Shown piece after piece: positions 17,803 to 25,332 of a stretch of 63,634 nt of DNA (position 1 is the first letter of the stretch; every line of letters begins with the position of its first letter). A model generated the notes under the pieces. It saw nothing but the letters and a program-made list of their open reading frames with translations, had not been told where the DNA came from and did not search any database. Origin of the DNA: Acidobacteriota bacterium (GTDB lineage: Bacteria; Acidobacteriota; Vicinamibacteria; Vicinamibacterales; Vicinamibacteraceae); assembly GCA_023418055.1 (NCBI GenBank), contig JAEZDP010000027.1, forward strand, positions 1 to 63,634. Reading direction: 5' to 3'. The position numbers were made by a program, and so were the translations under genes.

Positions 17803-19526
17803 TGTCCCCACGCCTGTGGCCACGACTGATGGCGCTGGGCATGCTCGCAGGTGCCGTGCTCGACCCGGGATGCGACGACCGACGTCGCGCGGCTGTCGAA
17901 ATCGTTGCGGCTGACGGCGCGTCCCCAGCCCTCATCGAGAGCGTGCGCGTGGCGGCACGAAGGCAGGGCCTGACGCTCACCGAGGAGGCCGATGCAGGGC
18001 CCACCGTACGGGTCGGTGTCGGCACGCCACGTGCGCTGGCCGTCCGTCACGCGGTCACGCCGTTCTCGTTCGTCGTCCGGCCCGCCGAGGTGCCTCCGCA
18101 TGTCATCGACGTGACCGCGCCCCGGATCATGGTGGCCGGCGTCGCATCGCGGCTGCGGGTTCGCGTAGACGGGGTGCAGCACGATGCCGAGTCGCCGCTG
18201 CAGGTGCGCGTGCGCGATCTCTCCACCGGGCAGCAGGTGGGCGCGGCGGCGGTGGAGGCGCAGGCGGATGGCGCCGGGTGGACGGACGTCCCGCTGCTGC
18301 CACTCGCCCCAGGCGTGTGGACGCTTGGTATCGGGGTGGCGCATGACGGCACGGAACCGGCGCCCGCGGACGCCGACGAGCGCGTCGTCGTGCAGGTGCT
18401 TGACGATCGCGTGCAGGTCGAGGTGATCGAAGCCAGGCCGTCGTGGGCCGCTCGCTTCGCCAGGCTGGCGCTCGAGCGCTGGCCAACTATCCGTGTGGTC
18501 TCGCAGGTGCGTCTGGCGGCAGGGGTGGACGTGACCGCAACGCCGGGGCCGGCGACGGGTGCCGTGGACGCGAGCGTTCCTGCCGCCCCCCAGGTGCTGC
18601 TGGTGGGCGGGCTCGACGCGTTGACGCGCGCGGACGTCTCGAGGCTCGTCGCCGTCGCGCGTGAGGACGCCACGACCATCGTGCTGCTGGTCGACACCGA
18701 GGGGCTCGACGCACGAGTGCGGGCGCTCTGGCCGCACCCGCCGGGCCGCCTGGCCACGGCACCGCAGCCACGCCGCATCGGCATCGGGGCACATCACTGG
18801 CTGGCGCGCGAGTGGCTCGGGGGAACCCAGGACGCAACGGACGTGGACGTCCTGGCGTATGTGGACGCAACGCCCCCGGTTCCCATCGTGTTGTCGCGTC
18901 CGCTGGGCGCCGGCCGTGTCGTGCTGGTGGCGGCGCTCGATGCGTGGCGGTGGCGTCTGGACGACGAGGCAGCCTTTGACGAAGCGTGGCAGGCCCTGGT
19001 GCTCTCGCTGGCGGCCGACCGGGCGGCGCTCGTACAGCCGATGGCCTGGCGCGTCCCGGGCCCGCTGGCCGACGACGTGCAGGTGCGGTTGCCGGCCGTC
19101 GACGTCGCCGGAGCCGCTGATGGCCCTCCGCCCGTGGTGCGGGTGGGTGAGTCGGCAGCGGAACCGCTGCCGGTCGCGGCAGCGACTCGTGGTGGTGTCG
19201 CCGTGGTGGGCAGGGTCGCACGTGATGCCGCGCAGGTGCCCATCGTCGTCGCCAACATGGTCGTAGGTGGGGACGCGGGGCCCGTGATAGAGGTAGGCAG
19301 CGCATCCACGGTGCCATCGGGCTGGCTGGACGTCGAACGCGTGTTGTCGGCGACTGCCGGGGCCGTGGTCGCAGAAGGCGACGTCGCCGGGGCCTTCGCA
19401 CGGCTGGACGTGCCACGCGTGCCTGCCGCGCGGTGGTATGTCTCGCGGCAGTGGTGGTACGCGGCCTTGGTCATCGGGCTGCTGTCGCTCGAATGGTGGT
19501 GGCGCCGGCTGGCCCGGGCGGCGTAG
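17802..19526 (+). CDS. membrane-anchored protein at the end of the MoxR operon, family not recognised
   Basis: A 574-residue protein with a hydrophobic N-terminal segment ending near Cys24 and a C-terminal helix (about 549-565) followed by WWWRRLARAA. Residues about 205-225 carry EARPSWAARFARLALERW, a segment seen in BatA/glutamine-amidotransferase-like proteins of such operons, after which the chain has an alpha/beta character. No VWA metal site or amidotransferase Cys is evident. The ATG shares its A with the upstream stop (TGATG); a GTG three bases earlier is an alternative. It probably works with the preceding gene products at the inner membrane. Confidence 0.6.
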   Translation: MSPRLWPRLMALGMLAGAVLDPGCDDRRRAAVEIVAADGASPALIESVRVAARRQGLTLTEEADAGPTVRVGVGTPRALAVRHAVTPFSFVVRPAEVPPHVIDVTAPRIMVAGVASRLRVRVDGVQHDAESPLQVRVRDLSTGQQVGAAAVEAQADGAGWTDVPLLPLAPGVWTLGIGVAHDGTEPAPADADERVVVQVLDDRVQVEVIEARPSWAARFARLALERWPTIRVVSQVRLAAGVDVTATPGPATGAVDASVPAAPQVLLVGGLDALTRADVSRLVAVAREDATTIVLLVDTEGLDARVRALWPHPPGRLATAPQPRRIGIGAHHWLAREWLGGTQDATDVDVLAYVDATPPVPIVLSRPLGAGRVVLVAALDAWRWRLDDEAAFDEAWQALVLSLAADRAALVQPMAWRVPGPLADDVQVRLPAVDVAGAADGPPPVVRVGESAAEPLPVAAATRGGVAVVGRVARDAAQVPIVVANMVVGGDAGPVIEVGSASTVPSGWLDVERVLSATAGAVVAEGDVAGAFARLDVPRVPAARWYVSRQWWYAALVIGLLSLEWWWRRLARAA

Positions 19527-19549
19527 GGTCTCGAGGCGGGCATGGGGCA

Positions 19550-19569
19550 GCGGACGTGTCGACGTCCGC
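19550..19569 (+). terminator. GC hairpin after the MoxR operon
   Basis: GCGGACGT and ACGTCCGC form an 8-bp perfect stem with a GTCG loop, 24 bases after the last MoxR-operon stop and 46 bases before the first tldD-like gene. No T-run follows, so it may be a weak terminator or a leader structure. Confidence 0.35.
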
Positions 19570-19615
19570 AGGGGTCGCGGGGATCGTCCCGCCGGGTCAA
19601 GGAGCGCACACGTAC

Positions 19616-21223
19616 ATGGGGCAGGATCGACGACAGTTCATCAAGACGATGGGCGCCGGCGCCTTGGGTGTCGGCATGGCCGACTGGTGGCTGCAGCCGC
19701 TCGACGCGCGTGCCTCGCAGCGACGGACGGGTCCGTACCGCGACTGGGGCGCGTCGGCCATCGCACAGGCGAAAGGGCTCGGCTGCACGTATGCCGACAT
19801 CCGCTTCGGCCGGAAGCGCTCCCAGGCGCTCAACGTACGGAACGGGCAGCTGACGCAACAGGGCGGCTTCAGCTACGGGGGGTTCGGTGCGGCGCCAGGG
19901 GGCGGCATCTCCGACACCGCCGGCTTCGGCGTCCGCGTCGTCCACTCGGGCGTCTGGGGCTTTGCCAGCAGCCCGCTGACCACGCCGGAAGAGATCCAGC
20001 GCATCGTCGTCCAGGCCACCGACATCGCCAAGGCAAGCGCCATGGCCAAGCGGTTCGACGTGCGATTGGCGCCCACGCAGGCCTACGACGACTTCTACGA
20101 GACGCCGCACGAACGCGACCCGTTCACCGTGTCGCTCGAAGAGAAGCTGGCGGTGCTCACCGATGCCACGAGCGCGCTGCAGCAGAACAAGGACGTCCTG
20201 TTTGCCAACGCGTACGTCAGCTTCTCGCACGACTGGAAGTTCCTCGTCACGAGCGAGGGGTCGTTCATCGAGCAGAGCCTGTACTACTGCTCGTGCGGCT
20301 GTGCGGCCACGGCCCGCAGCGGGTCACAGGTGAAGACGCGCGTCTACACGCCGGGCGCGTCGACGGCCGGGTACGAGTTCCTCGTGAAGGCCGACCTGAA
20401 GGGCAATGCCGAGCGGGTGGCCGCCGAGGCCGTTGAGCACGCCAGGGCGAAGCCCGTCGACGCCGGCCTCAAGGACCTGGTGTTGAAGCCCTCGCACCTG
20501 GCCCTCACGATTCACGAGATCATCGCGCACCCCACTGAGCTCGACCGCATCGTCGGCTACGAGGCGAACTACGCGGGCACGAGCTTCGTGTCGCTCAAGG
20601 ACGTCAACACGCTGAAGTACGGCAGCCCCTGGCTGAACGTGGTGGCCGACCGCACCTATCCCGGCGCCGCCGGCACAGTGGGGTACGACGACGACGGCGT
20701 GAAGACGCAGAAGTGGCAGATCATCAAGGACGGCATGCTCGTGGGGCTGCAGACCAACCGCGAGACCGCGCACTACATGGGCGAGGACGAGAGCCGGGGC
20801 TGCACGTTTGCCAACCACTGGCGCAACTATCCGTTCCTGCGCATGCCCAACATCCAGCTCGAGGCGGGCCCGGCAGGATCGCCGACCCTCGACCAGATGA
20901 TTGCCGACGTGAAGGACGGCGTGCTGGTGGATGGCGCCGGCAGCTTCAGCATCGACCAGCAGCGCTACAACGGCCAGTTCGGCGGCAACGCGTTCTGGGA
21001 GATCAAGAACGGCAAGGTCACGCGCATGGTGACCGACTTCACCTACAACGCCATCACGACCGACTTCTGGCAGAACCTCGACGCCGTCGGGCCGCCCGAG
21101 AGCTGGGAGCACCACGGCATGGACGGCGATGCGAAGGGGCAGCCGGTGCAGTCGAACTACCCGTCGCACGGATCGGCACCGTGCCTGGTGCGGAAGGTGA
21201 TGGTCGGCGCGGCGTTCGCCTAG
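19616..21223 (+). CDS. Tat-exported TldD-family metalloprotease (first copy)
   Basis: A 535-residue TldD/PmbA-family zinc protease. The N-terminus DRRQFIKTMG (4-13) followed by a mild hydrophobic stretch is a twin-arginine signal. The zinc site is HEIIAH (300-305). TldD proteins pair with TldE to degrade or trim unfolded peptides. Compared with the second copy it has an unusual Cys cluster, CSCGC (225-229), just before the ATARSGSQVK segment. The start at 19616 is set by the Tat motif and GGAG about twelve bases upstream; a longer frame has no signal. It is followed by a TldE gene without a signal and by a close paralogue. Confidence 0.87.
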   Translation: MGQDRRQFIKTMGAGALGVGMADWWLQPLDARASQRRTGPYRDWGASAIAQAKGLGCTYADIRFGRKRSQALNVRNGQLTQQGGFSYGGFGAAPGGGISDTAGFGVRVVHSGVWGFASSPLTTPEEIQRIVVQATDIAKASAMAKRFDVRLAPTQAYDDFYETPHERDPFTVSLEEKLAVLTDATSALQQNKDVLFANAYVSFSHDWKFLVTSEGSFIEQSLYYCSCGCAATARSGSQVKTRVYTPGASTAGYEFLVKADLKGNAERVAAEAVEHARAKPVDAGLKDLVLKPSHLALTIHEIIAHPTELDRIVGYEANYAGTSFVSLKDVNTLKYGSPWLNVVADRTYPGAAGTVGYDDDGVKTQKWQIIKDGMLVGLQTNRETAHYMGEDESRGCTFANHWRNYPFLRMPNIQLEAGPAGSPTLDQMIADVKDGVLVDGAGSFSIDQQRYNGQFGGNAFWEIKNGKVTRMVTDFTYNAITTDFWQNLDAVGPPESWEHHGMDGDAKGQPVQSNYPSHGSAPCLVRKVMVGAAFA

Positions 21224-21278
21224 CGGCACGTCGTGCACGGGCCCGGCTCCGGCCGGTTCCGTGGGCGGGCACGTTTCA

Positions 21279-21298
21279 GGGCCGGAGGCCTCCGGCCC
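21279..21298 (+). terminator. perfect GC palindrome between the first tldD and tldE
   Basis: GGGCCGGAGG and CCTCCGGCCC are exact complements with no spacer; as RNA they would form an 8-bp stem with a 4-base loop. The following bases, CTATTCTTTG, are only moderately T-rich. It may partly end transcription after the first tldD copy and so set the ratio of TldD to TldE. Confidence 0.4.
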
Positions 21299-21326
21299 CT
21301 ATTCTTTGCGGACTTCAGAGGACGGC

Positions 21327-22685
21327 ATGAGCTATTCACGCGACCAGGTCAAGGCGATCACCGACAAGATTCTCAACATGGCAAAGGCCGACGCGGTCGA
21401 GGTCGACTTCTCGGGCGGCGAGCGGTCGGCCACGCGGTATGCCAACTCCAGCATCACGGCCAATCTCATCGAACACGACCAGCAGGTGCAGATCACGGTG
21501 CACTACGGCCAGAAGAGCGCCAGCACCATCACGCACCAGTTCGACGATGCCTCGCTCAAGACGGCCATCGAGGAGGCGCAGACGCTCGCGCGGCGCAAGC
21601 CGGACAACCCCGAGGCCATGCCGCTCGTCAAGCCGCCGCAGGAATACGCCAACGTCGAGGCGGTGATCGACCGCACCGTGGCTTTCGGTCCCGGCGACCG
21701 CGCCGCGATGGTCAAGCAGAGCCTCGACATCTGCGAGAAGAAGGGCGTCGTCGGCGCGGGTTACATCCCGAAGATGCACTGGACGCAGTGCTCGGCCAAC
21801 AGCGAAGGGCTGTTTGCGTACTTCCAGTATGCCGAGGCCAGCTTCATCCTCACCTGCCGCACGCCGGATGGCACCGGCTCGGGCTGGGCGGGGCAGACCG
21901 GCCTGAAGGACGTGGCCGACATCGACCCCGTGCAGATCACCGAGACGGCCTCCGACAAGGCCCTCAAGTCGCAGAAGCCGCGCGCCATCGAGCCCGGCGA
22001 CTATACCGTCGTCCTCGAGCCCAGGCCGGCCGCCCGCTTCCTCTCGCTGCTGCTGTCGTCGTTCGACGCCCGTGCCGCCGAAGAGGGCCGCAACTTCATG
22101 GCGAGCCCCACCGAGCGGGGCAAGACCAAACTCGGCGAGAAGCTGTTTGGCGACAACGTGACCATCCGCAGCCAGATCAACCACCCGGTGCTGCGTCAGA
22201 CGCCCATCGGCGAGGACGGCCTGGCGGCACGCGACGTGACGTGGGTGGAGAAGGGCGTCGTCAAGAACCTCTCGTACAGCCGGTTCTGGGCGCAGAAGCA
22301 GGGACGGCAGCCCACCGGCACGTCGCCCGGGCAGAGCCTCGTGATGGAGGGCGGCACCACCTCGGTCGAGGACATGATCAAGTCGACCAAGCGCGGGCTG
22401 CTGGTGTCGTTCTTCTGGTACATGCGTCCCGTGGAGGCGATGTCCATCCTCTACACCGGCATGACGCGCGACGGCCTGTTCCTCATCGAGAACGGCGAGG
22501 TCACCCAGCCGGTGCAGAACTTCCGCTGGAACGAGACGCCGGTCGTCGGCTTCAACAACATCAGCGCGCTCGGCCCTGCCGTGCCGATGCATACGGGTGA
22601 GGCGTACGACCAGCCGGGCACGGCGATGGTGCCCGCCATGAAGATCGAAGACTTCACGATGACGTCCATTTCCCCGGCGGTCTGA
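21327..22685 (+). CDS. TldE/PmbA-family protein
   Basis: A 452-residue member of the TldD/PmbA family lacking the HExxxH zinc site, as expected for the non-catalytic TldE subunit. The start at 21327 has AGAGGA directly upstream and begins MSYSRDQVKAIT, with no Tat or Sec signal. It sits between two TldD-like genes that both carry Tat signals, twelve bases before the second. TldE normally forms a ring-like heterodimer with TldD. If so, it would have to be carried through the Tat pore bound to an exported TldD. Confidence 0.85.
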   Translation: MSYSRDQVKAITDKILNMAKADAVEVDFSGGERSATRYANSSITANLIEHDQQVQITVHYGQKSASTITHQFDDASLKTAIEEAQTLARRKPDNPEAMPLVKPPQEYANVEAVIDRTVAFGPGDRAAMVKQSLDICEKKGVVGAGYIPKMHWTQCSANSEGLFAYFQYAEASFILTCRTPDGTGSGWAGQTGLKDVADIDPVQITETASDKALKSQKPRAIEPGDYTVVLEPRPAARFLSLLLSSFDARAAEEGRNFMASPTERGKTKLGEKLFGDNVTIRSQINHPVLRQTPIGEDGLAARDVTWVEKGVVKNLSYSRFWAQKQGRQPTGTSPGQSLVMEGGTTSVEDMIKSTKRGLLVSFFWYMRPVEAMSILYTGMTRDGLFLIENGEVTQPVQNFRWNETPVVGFNNISALGPAVPMHTGEAYDQPGTAMVPAMKIEDFTMTSISPAV

Positions 22686-22697
22686 GGAGACTTCACC

Positions 22698-24293
22698 ATG
22701 GCTTTCAATCGCCGACATTTCCTGAAGACGGCCGGCGCCACGACGATGGCCCTCGCGGCCAGCGACCTGGTGGGCGACCTCATCGCGCAGGCCCCCGACG
22801 GACGCGCCCTGGCATCGAAGTTCAAGGGCCTGTCCGACGTGGCGCTCGACGAGGTCAAGCGCCTCGGCGTCTCGTATGCCGACATCCGCTTCACCCGCAA
22901 CATCAACGACTCGGTGGGCGTCCGCGATCGCATCGTCGCCGACGGCGGGTTCGGCGGGTTCGGCGGCGGCGGGGGACGCAGCGAGAGTGCGGGCTTCGGC
23001 GTGCGCGTCCTGCACAGCGGCGTCTGGGGGTTCGCGAGCAGTCCGCTGGTGACCGAAGACGAGATCCGCAAGATCGCGCGGCAGGCGGTGGACGTGGCGA
23101 AGGCCAGCGCCATGGCCAAGCGCTTCGACGTCAAGCTGACGCCGACCCCGGCCTACCAGACCTACTGGGCCACGCCGCTGAAGGTCGATCCCTTCGAGGT
23201 GTCGCTCGACCAGAAGATCAAGTTCCTGCTCGAGATCAACGAGCGCCTGCTGGCGACCAAGAACGTCATCCGGGTGCAGTCGCGCATCGCACAGGACTAC
23301 GAGTGGAAGTACTTCGCCTCGACCGAAGGCTCGTACATCGAGCAGGAGTCGTGGCGCGTGTCGCCGACCTACACGGCCACGGCGCGTGTGGGCTCGAAGG
23401 TCAAGAGCCGCACCTTCACCGTGCCGGCCAAGACGGGCGGCTGGGAGATCGTGACCGACGGCCAGATGCTCGACAACGCCGACCGCATCGCCGCCGAGGC
23501 CGTCGAGCATGCCATGGCGCCGTCGGTGCAGGCCGGCCTCAAGGACGTCGTCATGACGCCGTCGCACTCGATGCTGACGATTCACGAGATCATCGGGCAT
23601 CCCACCGAACTCGACCGCATCCTCGGCTACGAGGCCAACTACGCCGGCACGAGCTTCATCAAGGTGTCGGACGTCGGCAAGCTGAAGTACGGCAGCCCGA
23701 TCTTCAACGTCACGGCCGACCGCACGATCGAGGGTGGTCTCTGCACCGTGGGCTACGACGACGACGGCGTGAAGACGACGTCGTGGCCGATCGTCCGCGA
23801 AGGCATCCTGGTGGGGCTGCAGACCAACCGCGAGACGGCGCACTTCATGGGCGAGACCGAGAGCCGCGGGTGCACGTTCGCCACCTCGTGGCGCAACTAT
23901 CCCTTCCTGCGCATGCCCAACGTCCACGTGGAGGCCGGCGACGACAACGCCCCGAGCGCCGAGGAGATCATCGCCGACACGAAGGACGGCATCCTCATCG
24001 ACGGGCGGGGCAGCTACTCGATCGACCAGCAGCGCTACAACGGCCAGTTCGGCGGCGACGCCTTCTGGGAGATCAAGAACGGCAAGCGGACGCGCATGGT
24101 GGCTGATGTCACCTACAACGCCATCACGACCGACTTCTACTCGAACCTCGACGCGGTGTCGAACAAGGGGTCGTGGGAGATGTTCGGCACGACGGGCGAC
24201 GCCAAGGGGCAGCCTGTGCAGATCAACCACATCTCGCACGGCGCGCCTTACATGCGCGTGCGCCGCATCATGGTCGGCGCCGCCTACCTGTAA
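22698..24293 (+). CDS. Tat-exported TldD-family metalloprotease (second copy)
   Basis: A 531-residue TldD-family zinc protease with a twin-arginine signal, NRRHFLKTAG (4-13), and zinc motif HEIIGH (296-301). It resembles the first copy from end to end, including GFGVRVLHSGVWGFASSPL and the C-terminal IDQQRYNGQFGG, so the two arose by tandem duplication. It lacks the Cys cluster of the first copy. GAGGAG lies a few bases before the ATG, a strong ribosome-binding site. A stable hairpin follows the gene. Confidence 0.88.
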   Translation: MAFNRRHFLKTAGATTMALAASDLVGDLIAQAPDGRALASKFKGLSDVALDEVKRLGVSYADIRFTRNINDSVGVRDRIVADGGFGGFGGGGGRSESAGFGVRVLHSGVWGFASSPLVTEDEIRKIARQAVDVAKASAMAKRFDVKLTPTPAYQTYWATPLKVDPFEVSLDQKIKFLLEINERLLATKNVIRVQSRIAQDYEWKYFASTEGSYIEQESWRVSPTYTATARVGSKVKSRTFTVPAKTGGWEIVTDGQMLDNADRIAAEAVEHAMAPSVQAGLKDVVMTPSHSMLTIHEIIGHPTELDRILGYEANYAGTSFIKVSDVGKLKYGSPIFNVTADRTIEGGLCTVGYDDDGVKTTSWPIVREGILVGLQTNRETAHFMGETESRGCTFATSWRNYPFLRMPNVHVEAGDDNAPSAEEIIADTKDGILIDGRGSYSIDQQRYNGQFGGDAFWEIKNGKRTRMVADVTYNAITTDFYSNLDAVSNKGSWEMFGTTGDAKGQPVQINHISHGAPYMRVRRIMVGAAYL

Positions 24294-24301
24294 GCCACAC
24301 G

Positions 24302-24330
24302 CGACGGGTGTGGGCCGTCCACACCCGTCG
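24302..24330 (+). terminator. hairpin after the TldD/TldE cassette
   Basis: CGACGGGTGTGG (24302-24313) and CCACACCCGTCG (24319-24330) form a perfect 12-bp stem with a 5-base loop, nine bases after the last stop. A second small stem, GCCCGGC/GCCGGGC, follows at 24335-24352. There is no T-run, but the stability and position suggest the end of the tld transcript. Confidence 0.5.
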
Positions 24331-24381
24331 TGATGCCCGGCGCCCGCCGGGCGGTATCATGCCGGGCAGAGTCCTGCCGGC

Positions 24382-25287
24382 ATGTCGACGCCTCCTTCGT
24401 CCTGGTCCCTCATCGACACCTATCTCGACCACCTGCGGGTCGTGCGGCGGCTGTCGCCGCGCTCGGTCGAGAGTTACGGCCGCGACCTGCTGGCGCTCGG
24501 CCGGTACGTGGAAGGTGCCGGCCTGACGCTCACCGGTCTCGACGTCCACGACCTCGAAGCCTTTGTGCGACAGCTGATGGCCGAGGGCTACGCGCCGCGG
24601 AGTGTGGCGCGCGTGGTCGCCGGTGTGCGGGGCTTCTATCGTCACCTGACGGTTGAACGCCAAGTGCCGGCCAATCCGGCGGAGGACTTGCGACCGCCGC
24701 GGGCCTGGCGCGAACTGCCGCGCTACCTGTCGCTCGAGGAGGTGGATGCGCTGCTGGCCGCCCCCGATGCGGCCACACCTCGCGGGCTGCGTGACCGAGC
24801 CCTGCTCGAGCTGTTGTACGCCACGGGCCTGCGCGTCTCGGAACTGGTCGGCCTCCGGCCGCAGGACCTGCATCTCGACGTGGGCTATCTCACCTGCCTG
24901 GGGAAGGGGAGCAAGGAGCGCATCGTGCCGGTGGGGGCGCAGGCGGTGGAGTGGATGCGTCGCTACCTGCGCGAGGGCCGCCCGGCGCTGCTCAAGGGCC
25001 AGGCGTCGGGATGGCTGTTTCCCGGCGGCCGCGGAGCCTCACCGCTGACGCGCGTCGGGTTCTGGAAGCTGCTCAAGCGGTACGCCGTGCAGGCCGGCGT
25101 GCAGACCGACGTGTCTCCCCACACGCTGCGCCACTCGTTTGCGACGCATCTGCTCGACCGCGGCGCCGACCTGCGCGCGATCCAGGTCATGCTTGGGCAC
25201 GCGGATCTGTCCACGACACAGATCTACACCCATGTGCTCGAAGCGCGCCTGAAGCAGGTCTACGACGCCCATCACCCGCGAACCTGA
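24382..25287 (+). CDS. xerD: site-specific tyrosine recombinase XerD
   Basis: A 301-residue tyrosine recombinase that resolves chromosome dimers at dif with XerC. The N-terminal SAM-like domain (about 5-95) is followed by the catalytic domain with Arg151, Lys175, His247, Arg250, His273 and nucleophile Tyr282, each three residues later than in E. coli XerD. The motif SPHTLRHSFATHLL is fully conserved. A TATCAT box lies 22-27 bases upstream of the ATG. No phage or integron genes are nearby, so this is the housekeeping enzyme; XerC and XerD are hard to tell apart by sequence alone. Confidence 0.9.
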   Translation: MSTPPSSWSLIDTYLDHLRVVRRLSPRSVESYGRDLLALGRYVEGAGLTLTGLDVHDLEAFVRQLMAEGYAPRSVARVVAGVRGFYRHLTVERQVPANPAEDLRPPRAWRELPRYLSLEEVDALLAAPDAATPRGLRDRALLELLYATGLRVSELVGLRPQDLHLDVGYLTCLGKGSKERIVPVGAQAVEWMRRYLREGRPALLKGQASGWLFPGGRGASPLTRVGFWKLLKRYAVQAGVQTDVSPHTLRHSFATHLLDRGADLRAIQVMLGHADLSTTQIYTHVLEARLKQVYDAHHPRT

Positions 25288-25332
25288 AGGGCTGCGGTAG
25301 GTCCCGCCTCGCCGAGCCGGGGGGCTCCGCGC

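Noticed and set aside
21336..24239. A 967-codon open frame on the minus strand opposite tldE and the second tldD
   Set aside because: It is a mirror of two well-supported genes. The translation is rich in His, Arg, Val and Gly with no domain, as expected from the antisense of GC-rich codons, and it has no ribosome-binding site.
24382..25287. Phage or integron integrase
   Set aside because: The protein matches XerC/D in length and all catalytic spacings, and there are no attachment repeats, cargo genes or composition change.
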